64,000 bases of DNA, from assembly GCF_036174265.1 (NCBI RefSeq), contig NZ_CP108055.1, positions 7,874,001 through 7,938,000 of the forward strand, given 5' to 3'. Positions within the stretch are counted from its first letter, which is position 1; each line of letters opens with the position of its first letter. The notes beneath the pieces were generated by a model. The model was not told where the DNA came from, did not search any database, and saw nothing but the letters and a program-made list of their open reading frames with translations. The stretch comes from Streptomyces sp. NBC_00285. GTDB lineage: Bacteria; Actinomycetota; Actinomycetes; Streptomycetales; Streptomycetaceae. Positions 10,339 to 19,676 of this stretch are shown here, piece after piece. The translations under genes and the position numbers were made by a program.

Positions 10339-10842
10339 ATGGAGGCCGGCCCTCGCGACACCGCACAAGGCACCGAGCCCCGCACCGTCGAGAGCGGTGA
10401 AACGGAGCAGGACGGCGACCGTCTGAGCCCCGACGGACCCGACGAGGTGCAGGGCGGTGTGACCGACGACGGTCCCACACCCGAGGAGATGTTCGCGGCC
10501 GGGGAAGAGGTCGAGGTCGAACTGCGCCCGCAGCGCCGCCTGCGGATCTGGCAGCTCGCCCCCATCGTGTCGCTGGCGGCCCTCGGCTCCCTGATGTTCG
10601 CCTTCCCGCTGGCCTTCGACTTCGGCGACAGCGGAGCGGTCATCGCGATGCTGGGCCTGCTGATCTGCTCCTGTGCGGCGGGCTGGGGAACGACGGCCGC
10701 ACGCCGCGTTGGTTACACGTGGCCCGGGCTGCCCTCGCGGGGCTCGGGAAGGCGCTCCGACTGGCGGGTCGTCCTCGCATACGTGCTTCTGGTGGCCGTG
10801 GTGGTCGTGCTCGCGGTCTGGCGGGTGGCGAGGTTGCGCTAG
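10339..10842 (+). CDS. Three-helix membrane protein, unknown function
   Basis: The 167-residue protein has a hydrophilic acidic N-terminal third (about 75 residues) followed by three hydrophobic segments: IWQLAPIVSLAALGSLMFAF, AVIAMLGLLICSCAAGWGTT and VVLAYVLLVAVVVVLAVW. It is predicted to sit in the cytoplasmic membrane with the acidic tail in the cytoplasm. The ribosome-binding site GGGAGG (10323-10328) serves either GTG 10333 or ATG 10339. It sits between miaA and dapF. No domain is recognised. Confidence 0.8.
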   Translation: MEAGPRDTAQGTEPRTVESGETEQDGDRLSPDGPDEVQGGVTDDGPTPEEMFAAGEEVEVELRPQRRLRIWQLAPIVSLAALGSLMFAFPLAFDFGDSGAVIAMLGLLICSCAAGWGTTAARRVGYTWPGLPSRGSGRRSDWRVVLAYVLLVAVVVVLAVWRVARLR

Positions 10843-11078
10843 GGCGGGTTTCGACACTCCCGCCCGCCCGGCGCGCACTCCGCCAGAGGGGGATTCCCGC
10901 CCCCGCCGGCGGCCTCGCCCTGTACTGGAGCCCTTCACCTCGCCGGCCGCCTCCGGCCCGTCCTGCGGCGGACGACGCCCCTGCCGAAATGCATCCTGGG
11001 GGCCTTCAGAGGCCGCCCGACCATGTCGAGGTGCGGCTCCGCCGTCCCAGCTCGACCGGGCCCCACCGGCCCGCGCCG

Positions 11079-11090
11079 TACGATCGACAC
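11079..11090 (+). promoter_or_regulatory. Predicted leaderless -10 element of dapF
   Basis: TACGAT (11079-11084), six bases, then ATG 11091, with no Shine-Dalgarno sequence. The same TACGAT-6 nt-start arrangement recurs at 33567. Confidence 0.5.
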
Positions 11091-11960
11091 ATGAGCACCC
11101 GGATCGCCTTCCTCAAGGGTCATGGCACCGAGAACGACTTCGTGATCGTCCCCGACCCCGAGAACACCCTCGACCTCTCACCGGCCGCCGTCGCCGCGAT
11201 CTGCGACCGCCGCGCCGGCATCGGCGGTGACGGTCTGCTCCACGTCGTGCGATCCGTGTCACACCCCGAGGCCGCCCACATGGCGTCCAAGGCCGAGTGG
11301 TTCATGGACTACCGCAACGGAGACGGCTCCATCGCCGAGATGTGCGGCAACGGCGTACGCGTCTTCGCCCGCTACCTCCAGCACGCCGGACACGTCACGG
11401 AGGGCGACCTCGCGGTGGCCACGCGCGGGGGCGTGAAGGCCGTGCACATCGACAAGGCCGGCGATGTCACCGTCGGCATGGGCAAGGCCCTGCTCCTCGA
11501 AGGGGACGTCACGGTGAGCGTCGGCGACCGTGACTGGCCCGCACGGAACGTGAACATGGGCAACCCGCACGCCGTCGCCTTCGTGGACGACCTCGCGCAC
11601 GCCGGTGACCTGTACTCCCCGCCGCCCTTCAGCCCGGCCGCCGCCTACCCGGACGGGGTGAACGTGGAGTTCGTGGTCGACCGCGGCCCCGGCCACGTCG
11701 CCATGCGCGTGCACGAGCGCGGCTCCGGCGAGACCCGTTCGTGCGGCACGGGCGCGTGCGCCGTCGCCGTCGCCACGGCCCGCAGGGACGGCGCCGACCC
11801 CACGGCCACCGGCACGCCGGCGACGTACACCGTGGATGTGCCCGGCGGCACACTGGTGATCACCGAGCGGTCGGACGGCGAGATCGAGATGACCGGCCCC
11901 GCGGTGATCCTCGCCGAGGGCGAGATCGACGCCGACTGGCTCGAAAACGCGGTTCGTTGA
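11091..11960 (+). CDS. dapF: Diaminopimelate epimerase
   Basis: The 289-residue PLP-independent epimerase converts LL- to meso-diaminopimelate. This is the last step before lysine; Streptomyces walls themselves contain the LL form. The two catalytic cysteines are C85 (MCGNGVR) and C218 (TRSCGTGACA), in the usual two-lobe layout, and the N-terminal GTENDFV block is present. The start is supported by the TACGAT spacing and by homology of the N-terminus (IAFLKGHGTENDF). It is a stand-alone gene; about 285 nt separate it from rshA. Confidence 0.96.
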   Translation: MSTRIAFLKGHGTENDFVIVPDPENTLDLSPAAVAAICDRRAGIGGDGLLHVVRSVSHPEAAHMASKAEWFMDYRNGDGSIAEMCGNGVRVFARYLQHAGHVTEGDLAVATRGGVKAVHIDKAGDVTVGMGKALLLEGDVTVSVGDRDWPARNVNMGNPHAVAFVDDLAHAGDLYSPPPFSPAAAYPDGVNVEFVVDRGPGHVAMRVHERGSGETRSCGTGACAVAVATARRDGADPTATGTPATYTVDVPGGTLVITERSDGEIEMTGPAVILAEGEIDADWLENAVR

Positions 11961-12245
11961 CCATATGAATCACGGCACTGGGAGCATCGGAGGCGTGGAA
12001 GCGCAGCCTCCGTCGTCCTGTGTGGTGCGAAAACATGGTCGTCCGCGGTTAAGACGGCGCGAAATCGTAAACCTGTAAACCTTCGCTCGAATGGGTGATC
12101 CGTTTCACGCTCGCCGAGAGGCGGTCAGCCGGGCGTGATGGGCTCGGTAGCATCAAGCACCGGCCCGGACGGGGGACAGATGCCATCCCCTGAGCCGTGT
12201 CCGCCATGGGGCACCCCGTCCGCCGGTCCACAGCCGGAGGTGCCC
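11961..12245. other. Non-coding interval upstream of rshA
   Basis: About 285 nt without a convincing gene. It includes an AT-richer patch (about 12035-12105) that probably holds the rshA promoter. A short 6-bp hairpin (GGAGGC/GCCTCC, about 12010) is too weak to call a terminator. Confidence 0.4.
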
Positions 12246-14492
12246 ATGAGTGCGGAGGCCACGAACCCCGCGACCCCAGGTCCGGTGACCGGTGCGGCCG
12301 CTCGCTGGCGGGCGCGGATCGACCTGCGCCGCCTGGGCCGCGCCGCGCTGCTCGGCCCCGCCGCCCGCGACCGGATGCCCGACGCCATCGGCCATGTCGC
12401 CGAGGCCCACCGCGCTCACCACCCTGACGCCGATCTAGAGCCCCTGCGCCGCGCCTACGTCCTGGCCGAGTCCTCGCACCGCGGCCAGATGCGCAAGAGC
12501 GGTGAGCCGTACATCACACACCCGCTCGCCGTGACGTTGATCCTGGCCGAACTCGGCGCCGAGACCACCACGTTGACGGCCTCCCTGCTGCACGACACCG
12601 TCGAGGACACCGAGGTGACACTCGACCAGGTCGGCGAGGAGTTCGGCGCGGAGGTCCGCTTCCTCGTCGACGGCGTCACGAAGCTGGAGAAGGTCGACTA
12701 CGGCGCCGCCGCCGAGCCCGAGACCTTCCGCAAGATGCTCGTCGCCACCGGCAACGACGTCCGCGTGATGTCGATCAAACTCGCCGACCGGCTGCACAAC
12801 ATGCGCACCCTCGGTGTGATGCGCCCCGAGAAACAGGCCCGCATCGCCAAGGTCACCCGCGATGTCCTCATCCCGCTCGCCGAGCGGCTCGGCGTCCAGG
12901 CGCTCAAGACCGAACTGGAGGACATGGTCTTCGCGATCCTCCACCCGGAGGAATACGAGCACACGCGGGAGTTGATCGTCGACAACGCCTCCCGCGCGGA
13001 CGACCCGCTCGCCGAGGTCGCCGACGAGGTACGGGGGGTGCTGCGCGAGGCCGGTATCCAGGCCGAGGTCGTCATCCGGCCACGCCACTTCGTCTCCGTG
13101 CACCGGACGGGCCGCAAGCGCGGCCGGCTGCGCGGCGCGGACTTCGGCCGCCTGCTGGTCCTGGTCGGCGAGGACGCGGACTGTTACGGCGTCCTGGGCG
13201 AACTTCACACCTGTCTGACGCCCGTCGTCTCGGAGTTCAAGGACTTCATCGCCGTACCGAAGTTCAACCTGTACCAGTCACTGCACACCGCTGTGGCCCG
13301 TGGCGACGGCCAGGTCGTCGAAGTCCTCATCCGCACCCACCAGATGCACAAGGTCGCCGAGGCGGGAGTGGTCGCTCTCGGCAATCCGTACGCTTCCCCC
13401 TCGGACCCCTCGGAGGAGCAGGGCGCGAGCCCCGACGAGGAGCGGGTGGACCCCACCCGGCCCGGCTGGCTCTCGCGTCTCCTCGACTGGCAGGCGGCCG
13501 CCCCCGACGCCGACACCTTCTGGTCCACCCTCCGCGAGGACCTCGCCCAGGACCGTGAAATCACCGTGTTCCGGCCCGACGGCGGCACCCTGGGTCTGCC
13601 CGAGGGCGCGACCTGTGTGGACGCCGCGTACGAGCAGTACGGCGAGGACGCGCATGCGTGCCTCGGCGCCCGCGTCAACGGCCGTCTGGCGACCCTGAGC
13701 ACCGTTCTGAAGGACGGCGACACCGTTCAGCTCCTCATGGGACAGGACCCGGCCGCCGAGCCCTCCAAGGAGTGGCTGGAGCACGCGCACACGGCTGCGG
13801 CCCGGATCGCGATCCAGCGGTGGATCGCGACGCATCCCACGCCCCGGGCCCCGCACGACCCCGAGGAGCGGAACGGGGCGGAAGCGCTGACCGTCGAGGA
13901 GGTGCAGGCCGCGCGAGGGGAGGCGGAGCGCGCGAAGCTCTCCCGGCCGGCCGCCGCCGAGGCACCCGCGGGCGACACGCCCGACCGCGCGGGCCGGAGC
14001 ACCGCGGAATCACCGGTCCTCGACGACCCGTCCGCCCGCCCCGGCACCGCCAACGCCCTCGTCGACCAGCCCGGAGCGACCGTACGCCTGGCCGGCTGCT
14101 GCACGCCCGTACCGCCCGACGAGATCACCGGCTTCGCCGTGCGCGGGGGAGTGGTCACCGTGCACCGCGTGGAGTGCGCCGCGGTGGCGCGTATGAAAGA
14201 CGTGGGGCGCAAGGAGGTCGACGTGCGCTGGGGTGACGCCGCCGAGTGCCGGGTCACGCTGTTCGCGGAATCGTTCGGCCGCCCGCATCTCCTCGCCGAC
14301 CTCACCGAGGCCATGGCGGGCGAGGGCGCCGAGATCGTCTCGGCGACCGTCGAACCCCCCAGCCAGCAGCGGGTGCGTCACACGTACACCGTCCAACTGC
14401 CGGACGCGGCCCTGCTGCCGTCCCTGATGCGGGCGATGCGGAACGTGGCCGGGGTGTACGACGTGAGCAGGGCCCAGACGCCCGGGGCCTGA
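12246..14492 (+). CDS. rshA: RelA/SpoT homologue RshA, (p)ppGpp hydrolase/synthetase with altered synthetase motif
   Basis: The 748-residue protein has the RSH layout: N-terminal HD hydrolase (THPLAVTLILAEL, LLHDTVEDT), synthetase domain (about 270-390), TGS (ITVFRPDGGTLGLPEGAT), a Cys-containing linker (GCCTPV) and a C-terminal ACT domain. The hydrolase motifs look intact. In the synthetase domain the usual RxKH..S motif reads RPRHFVS, so the Lys is R280. The FD aspartate expected to bind Mg is G301 (DFGRLLVL). The EVLIRT glutamate is kept. Synthesis may be weak or conditional. The start is ATG 12246 with GGAGG 5 nt upstream; the open frame extends to 12135 but those residues look non-conserved. 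S. coelicolor has a RelA plus this second RshA, and I recall RshA being linked to phosphate limitation. Confidence 0.92.
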   Translation: MSAEATNPATPGPVTGAAARWRARIDLRRLGRAALLGPAARDRMPDAIGHVAEAHRAHHPDADLEPLRRAYVLAESSHRGQMRKSGEPYITHPLAVTLILAELGAETTTLTASLLHDTVEDTEVTLDQVGEEFGAEVRFLVDGVTKLEKVDYGAAAEPETFRKMLVATGNDVRVMSIKLADRLHNMRTLGVMRPEKQARIAKVTRDVLIPLAERLGVQALKTELEDMVFAILHPEEYEHTRELIVDNASRADDPLAEVADEVRGVLREAGIQAEVVIRPRHFVSVHRTGRKRGRLRGADFGRLLVLVGEDADCYGVLGELHTCLTPVVSEFKDFIAVPKFNLYQSLHTAVARGDGQVVEVLIRTHQMHKVAEAGVVALGNPYASPSDPSEEQGASPDEERVDPTRPGWLSRLLDWQAAAPDADTFWSTLREDLAQDREITVFRPDGGTLGLPEGATCVDAAYEQYGEDAHACLGARVNGRLATLSTVLKDGDTVQLLMGQDPAAEPSKEWLEHAHTAAARIAIQRWIATHPTPRAPHDPEERNGAEALTVEEVQAARGEAERAKLSRPAAAEAPAGDTPDRAGRSTAESPVLDDPSARPGTANALVDQPGATVRLAGCCTPVPPDEITGFAVRGGVVTVHRVECAAVARMKDVGRKEVDVRWGDAAECRVTLFAESFGRPHLLADLTEAMAGEGAEIVSATVEPPSQQRVRHTYTVQLPDAALLPSLMRAMRNVAGVYDVSRAQTPGA

Positions 14493-14684
14493 CGCAGGCG
14501 GCGGACGCGGGTGCCCGTCGATCTCCGCTCCGCCTCTGCCGGCGGCGCCCGCGGACCGCGCCACGCGCGTGTGGCGACCCGCAGGACCTTGTCGCGTCGC
14601 CGCGACAGGGCCGGAGGACCCCGTTCGAGTGGGCTGATCGCGCGTCGCCGCCGCGGCACCCGCGCACGCTGCTAACGGTGGTGC

Positions 14685-16235
14685 ATGCCGCTCACCGCCC
14701 GCACCCACGCCGGCCCCGCCCACGTCCATCCCACCCCCTCCGGCCTGCCAGGCCCCGACGCCGCCCGCCGCCGTACCGGAACCGTCCGGCGGCGCAAGGC
14801 GGCCGCGCTGCTCGCCTCGGCCGTCTCCGTCTGCCTGCTCGCCGCGAGCGCCCCGGCCGCGCCGCTCGGCATCGGGGACCGGCTCTTCCCGCACCTGGGC
14901 AACCCGGGCTACGACGTGGCGTCGTACGACCTCTCCTTCACCTATTCCGGCAGCAACAGCAAGCCGCTCACGGCCGTCACCACCATCGACGCCTGGACGA
15001 CCACCGAACTCGACCGCATCAACCTCGACTTCGCCCACGGCGACGTCCAGTCGGTCGAGGTCGACGGCCGGCCCGCGGCGTTCGCCGGCGCCGACGAGGA
15101 CCTCGTGATCACCCCCGACGAACCGCTGCCCGGCGGCAGTTGGATGCGGATCACCGTCCGGCACACCAGTGACCCCGTCTCCGCCGACGACCGCGACGGC
15201 GGCTGGGTGCGCACCACTGACGGGCTCGCCATGGCCAACCAGGCGGACGTCGCTCACCTGGTCTTCCCCTGCAACGACCACCCCTCCGACAAGGCGATGT
15301 TCACCATCCGGGTCACCGCGCCCGACGGCTACACAGCCGTGGCCAACGGTCTGCCCACCGACGTGGACCGGGCCGGCCGGGCGACCACGTGGACATACCG
15401 CACCCAGCACCCCATGGCCACCGAGCTCGCGCAGGTCTCCATCGGCCGCTCCACCGTGCTGCGGCGCGGCGGCCCGCACGGACTGCCCGTCCGGGACGTC
15501 GTGCCCACCAAGGACCGTGCCGAGCTGGAGCCCTGGCTGAAGAAGACTCCGGAGCAGATCGCCTGGATGGAGGGCAAGGTCGGCCCGTACCCGTTCGAGA
15601 CGTACGGCATCCTCATGGCGGCCGCCGACACCGGCTTCGAGCTGGAGACCCAAACCCTCTCCCTCTTCGAGAAGGACCTCTTCACCGAGCCCGCCTACCC
15701 CAAGTGGTACGTCGAGTCGATCATGGTCCATGAGCTCGCCCACCAGTGGTTCGGCGACAGCGTCAGTCCCCGCACCTGGTCCGACCTGTGGCTCAACGAA
15801 GGCCACGCCACCTGGTACGAGGCCCTGTACGCGGAGGAGAAGTCCGGCCGCACCCTGGAGGCCCGCATGAAGGCCGCGTACGGCGTCTCCGACCGCTGGC
15901 GTGCCGCGGGCGGACCGCCCGCCGCCCCCAACCCGCCCAAGCCCGGCCAGAAGATCGGCATCTTCCGCCCGAACGTCTACGACGGCGCCGCACTCGTCCT
16001 GTACGCCCTGCGCCAGGAGATCGGCCGCAGGTCCTTCGAGAACCTGGAGCGGGCCTGGGTGCAGCAGCACCGGGACGGCACGGCGTCGACCGCCGACTTC
16101 GTGCGGCTCGCCTCCGAGATCTCCGGGCGCGACCTCGGCGGCTTCCTCCAGGACTGGCTCTACGGCGAGCAGACCCCGCCGATGCCCGGCCACCCGGACT
16201 GGAAGGCCGTGGGGCCCGCCGCACCGGTGAAATAA
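14685..16235 (+). CDS. Secreted M1-family zinc aminopeptidase
   Basis: The 516-residue protein has an N-terminal RRRKAAALLASAVSVCLLAA signal segment with an extended basic leader, then an APA-type cleavage region near residue 58. The M1 motif HELAH at 349-353 with E372 (HExxH-18-E) binds zinc. The exopeptidase GAMEN equivalent reads GFELE. The protein is shorter than aminopeptidase N because the C-terminal ERAP-like domain is absent, as in other bacterial single-core M1 enzymes. It probably releases N-terminal amino acids outside the cell. It follows rshA by about 190 nt. TAACGG lies 6 nt before the ATG and no ribosome-binding site is seen. Confidence 0.92.
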   Translation: MPLTARTHAGPAHVHPTPSGLPGPDAARRRTGTVRRRKAAALLASAVSVCLLAASAPAAPLGIGDRLFPHLGNPGYDVASYDLSFTYSGSNSKPLTAVTTIDAWTTTELDRINLDFAHGDVQSVEVDGRPAAFAGADEDLVITPDEPLPGGSWMRITVRHTSDPVSADDRDGGWVRTTDGLAMANQADVAHLVFPCNDHPSDKAMFTIRVTAPDGYTAVANGLPTDVDRAGRATTWTYRTQHPMATELAQVSIGRSTVLRRGGPHGLPVRDVVPTKDRAELEPWLKKTPEQIAWMEGKVGPYPFETYGILMAAADTGFELETQTLSLFEKDLFTEPAYPKWYVESIMVHELAHQWFGDSVSPRTWSDLWLNEGHATWYEALYAEEKSGRTLEARMKAAYGVSDRWRAAGGPPAAPNPPKPGQKIGIFRPNVYDGAALVLYALRQEIGRRSFENLERAWVQQHRDGTASTADFVRLASEISGRDLGGFLQDWLYGEQTPPMPGHPDWKAVGPAAPVK

Positions 16236-16380
16236 GGCCGTGACGAGACGCCCCGTACCGTGCGACCATCATCGGGTCGGAGCGGCACGGGGCGCGGGAA
16301 TCTCACGGGGTACTCGTGCGTTGGAAGACATGACCGCCGAATCGGAATCACCGACGACGTATCGACGACGTAAGGACCCA

Positions 16381-17874
16381 ATGACCTCCTCTTCATCCCC
16401 TTCCCAGGACACGCAGCGACTCGCGCACACCTACGCCGAAGGTCTTCGGGCCGATGCCCTGATGGAAGAGGACGTCGCCTGGAGCCACGAGATCGACGGA
16501 GAGCGGGACGGCGACCAGTTCGACCGCTCCGACCGCGCGGCACTGCGCCGCGTAGCCGGCCTCTCCACCGAACTCGAGGACGTCACCGAGGTCGAGTACC
16601 GCCAGCTCCGTCTGGAGCAGGTCGTGCTCGTCGGCGTCTGGACCACCGGGACCGTGCAGGACGCGGACAACTCCCTCGCGGAGCTCGCCGCCCTCGCCGA
16701 GACCGCGGGCGCGGTCGTCCTGGACGGCGTGACCCAGCGTCGCGACAAGCCCGACGCGGCCACCTACATCGGTTCCGGCAAGGCAAACGAGCTGCGGGAC
16801 ATCGTCCTGGAGACCGGCGCGGACACCGTCATCTGCGACGGAGAGCTCAGCCCGGGCCAGCTCATCCACCTCGAAGACGTCGTCAAGGTCAAGGTCATCG
16901 ACCGTACGGCCCTGATCCTCGACATCTTCGCCCAGCACGCCAAGTCCCGTGAGGGCAAGGCGCAGGTCGCGCTCGCGCAGATGCAGTACATGCTGCCGAG
17001 GCTGCGCGGCTGGGGCCAGTCGCTGTCCCGTCAGATGGGCGGCGGCAAGGGCGGCGGCCTCGCCACCCGTGGTCCCGGTGAGACCAAGATCGAGACTGAC
17101 CGGCGTCGGATCCGCGAGAAGATGGCGAAGATGCGCCGGGAGATCGCGGACATGAAGACCGGCCGCGAGATCAAGCGCCAGGAACGCAAGCGCCACAAGG
17201 TGCCGTCCGTCGCCATCGCGGGCTACACCAACGCCGGTAAGTCCTCCCTGCTCAACCGCCTCACGGGCGCGGGAGTCCTGGTCGAGAACGCCCTGTTCGC
17301 GACCCTGGACCCGACCGTCCGCAGGGCGGAGACCCCGAGCGGCCGCCTGTACACGCTGGCCGACACCGTCGGTTTTGTACGGCACCTGCCGCACCACCTG
17401 GTCGAGGCGTTCCGCTCCACCATGGAGGAGGTCGGCGAGTCCGACCTGATCCTGCACGTGGTGGACGGCTCGCACCCGACCCCTGAGGAGCAGCTGGCCG
17501 CTGTCCGCGAGGTGATCAGGGACGTCGGTGCCACCGGCGTGCCCGAGATCGTCGTGATCAACAAGGCCGACGCGGCTGACCCGTTGACGCTCCAGCGGCT
17601 GATGCGGATCGAGACCCGCTCCATCGCGATCTCGGCCCGTACGGGGCAGGGCATCACCGAGCTGCTCGCCCTGATCGACAACGAACTGCCCAGGCCGTCC
17701 GTCGAGATCGAGGCGCTTGTGCCGTACACCCACGGCAAGCTGGTCGCCCGCGCCCACGACGAGGGCGAGGTGATCTCCGAGGAGCACACGGCGGAGGGCA
17801 CCCTGCTCAAGGCGCGGGTGCACGAGGAACTGGCCGCGGACCTTTCCCCGTACGTGCCGGCACCGGTGGCCTGA
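16381..17874 (+). CDS. hflX: GTPase HflX
   Basis: The 497-residue GTPase has the HflX nucleotide-binding N-domain (GAVVLDGVTQRRDKPDAATYIGSGK), a long helical linker (GGGLATRGPGETKIETDRR) and the G domain with G1 GYTNAGKSS, G3 DTVGF and G4 NKAD. HflX splits stalled or hibernating 70S ribosomes after heat or antibiotic stress. I chose ATG 16381 because AAGGA lies just upstream. The frame is open back to 16240, and ATG 16330 is a less likely start. A strong hairpin follows the stop codon. Confidence 0.95.
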   Translation: MTSSSSPSQDTQRLAHTYAEGLRADALMEEDVAWSHEIDGERDGDQFDRSDRAALRRVAGLSTELEDVTEVEYRQLRLEQVVLVGVWTTGTVQDADNSLAELAALAETAGAVVLDGVTQRRDKPDAATYIGSGKANELRDIVLETGADTVICDGELSPGQLIHLEDVVKVKVIDRTALILDIFAQHAKSREGKAQVALAQMQYMLPRLRGWGQSLSRQMGGGKGGGLATRGPGETKIETDRRRIREKMAKMRREIADMKTGREIKRQERKRHKVPSVAIAGYTNAGKSSLLNRLTGAGVLVENALFATLDPTVRRAETPSGRLYTLADTVGFVRHLPHHLVEAFRSTMEEVGESDLILHVVDGSHPTPEEQLAAVREVIRDVGATGVPEIVVINKADAADPLTLQRLMRIETRSIAISARTGQGITELLALIDNELPRPSVEIEALVPYTHGKLVARAHDEGEVISEEHTAEGTLLKARVHEELAADLSPYVPAPVA

Positions 17875-17892
17875 GCGCCGTAGCACTCCTGA

Positions 17893-17925
17893 GAGGCCCG
17901 CCCCCTTTTGACGGGGGCGGGCCTC
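17893..17925 (+). terminator. hflX terminator
   Basis: A perfect 13-bp GC-rich stem (17893-17905 with 17913-17925) with a TTTTGAC loop begins 19 nt after the hflX stop. Confidence 0.85.
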
Positions 17926-18046
17926 CGGCATGTCCCGGGCCGCCGGCCACTGGTGACCGGCCGCAGGTCACCGCCATCGTCACCTGGCGCTGCGGTCGGA
18001 GGCGGATTTCGGGGGCGGGCGAGGTCAGAGAACGGGCCGGGAACGG

Positions 18047-19282
18047 TCAGCGACCCGCGAACTTCCCGCTGACCGAGTCGTACACGCCCTCGGCCACCTC
18101 ACCCAGCCGTGGTCCCGCCAGCCAGCCCGCGCTCACCGGGCCGATCGAGGTGTTGGACACCAGCGCCGGCTTACCGTCCGCACCCGCCGCGACCCAGCCT
18201 CCACCCGAGGAACCACCGGTCATCGTGCAGCCGATGCGGTACATCGTCGGTTCCGAGGCGTTGATCGACAGCCGTCCCGGCCTGTCCTGGCACTGGTAGA
18301 GCGTCTCCCCGTCGAACGGCGCCGCCGCCGGATACCCGGATGCCGTGATGCGCTCGACCCGCGGCACCGCCGGAGCGCTGAAGTTCACCGGCAGGGCCGA
18401 ACCGACCGTCTCCTCCAGCGACTTGCCGGTGCCGCCTTCCTCCGGTGTCACATGAATGACGGCGAAGTCGTACGGGGCGCCGTCCCCACCGGTCGGACCC
18501 CCCTGCCCGATCCACTGATCCGAGGTCTGGGCCCAGTCGGCCCACCAGACGCCGTAAGGAGCCAGCTCTTTCGCGGTCGCTCCCGCCAACTGCCCGGCAG
18601 ACAGGGCCTGGTCGTTGTACGACGGGACGAAGGCGATGTTGCGGTACCAGCCCCCGCTGCGGCCCGCGTGCACACAATGCCCCGCCGTCCACGCCAGGTT
18701 GGACTTCCCCGGGTGGGCCGGGTCCTGCACGACAGTCGCCGAGCAGACCATCGTGCCCTCCGGGGAGTCGAAGAACACCTTGCCCGCTTCGGGGACGCTG
18801 TCGTGGTAGGCGGGCGACGCGGCCTTCGCGTCCACCGGTGCCGGCTCCGGGTCGGTGACACCCTGGTCGCCGGAGAGGTCGCTCTCCCGGACACCCCGGT
18901 CGGGATCCTCCGCCCCGCGCATTCGGTCTGGGTCCCACAGCCCCTCGATGATCGGGTTGATGTAGTCCTGGGCCTCCCGCAGCCAGTCGTCCCTGTCCCA
19001 GTTCTTCCAGGCGCCGTCCTTCCACTCGTCGACGTCGATCCCGTGCTCTTTGAGCCGGTCCCTGATGTCGTCGGGAATCGTGATCTTGCCGTCGCCCCCG
19101 GACGCGGCGGGGGCGGAGGGGGAGGCCTGCACTTTCGGGTCCGTGGCGTCCGAGCCGCAGGCGGTGGCGGTCAGGGTCAGCAGCGAGGTGAAGGCCAAGG
19201 CGGCCAGCACGGGGGAGATTCTGCGGCGCGCGCCCCTTTGGCTCTCGCCGCGAGCGGTCAACGACAGCGGTTCGGATCGCAT
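18047..19282 (-). CDS. Secreted trypsin-like serine peptidase lipoprotein
   Basis: The 411-residue protein has a basic start, a hydrophobic segment and a lipobox (LTATACGS, Cys near 42), so it is predicted to be lipid-anchored outside the membrane. An acidic, Trp-rich stretch (about 70-130) precedes a chymotrypsin-fold domain with TAGHC, the Asp in PYDFAVIHV and the serine in TGGSSGGG. The Ser context (GSSGGGW) is like Streptomyces V8/glutamyl-type peptidases rather than GDSGGP trypsins. A strong GGGGGAGG ribosome-binding site precedes the ATG. It is transcribed away from the siderophore genes. Confidence 0.9.
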   Translation of the reverse strand: MRSEPLSLTARGESQRGARRRISPVLAALAFTSLLTLTATACGSDATDPKVQASPSAPAASGGDGKITIPDDIRDRLKEHGIDVDEWKDGAWKNWDRDDWLREAQDYINPIIEGLWDPDRMRGAEDPDRGVRESDLSGDQGVTDPEPAPVDAKAASPAYHDSVPEAGKVFFDSPEGTMVCSATVVQDPAHPGKSNLAWTAGHCVHAGRSGGWYRNIAFVPSYNDQALSAGQLAGATAKELAPYGVWWADWAQTSDQWIGQGGPTGGDGAPYDFAVIHVTPEEGGTGKSLEETVGSALPVNFSAPAVPRVERITASGYPAAAPFDGETLYQCQDRPGRLSINASEPTMYRIGCTMTGGSSGGGWVAAGADGKPALVSNTSIGPVSAGWLAGPRLGEVAEGVYDSVSGKFAGR

Positions 19283-19676
19283 GCTCTGCCTCCCCCTGGT
19301 GTGGGCGAACAGGGCGCCAGGGCCTGCGACTTACCGCAGACCTCCCGCGAGTTCGCCTTGCGGCACCGCGCCTTGGAACGGCATCACACACTATGCGCCC
19401 GCTGTGGGTGACTTCCGACGGAATCGCAACAGTTTCGTCACGCCAAAGATCTCCGGACAACCCGTAACCCGGTGAGCGGTCCGGGGTTGGTAGCGGTGGG
19501 GGCCTGCTGCCGAGCAGACGGGTCGATCCTCCGCGCCCCAATCCCCGGAGATTTCCAGACATCAGGGCATCGGAGCGCCGAGATGTCGAGCAAAGCCTCG
19601 CGGGGTTCCGTATGCCGGGGCGGGTGAGTCCGCGAAGGAACCGCTTGACCCTGCACAGCGCGACGACGGGAGAACC
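19283..19676. other. 394-nt divergent intergenic region (peptidase / siderophore operon)
   Basis: It holds promoters for both directions. I looked for the 19-bp iron box typical of DmdR/DtxR regulators (TTAGGTTAGGCT... inverted repeat) and did not find one. No small gene or long palindrome stands out. Confidence 0.4.

Noticed and set aside
19283..19676. Iron-regulator (DmdR/DtxR) box before the siderophore operon
   Set aside because: No TTAGGTTAGGCT-type inverted repeat could be found by eye.
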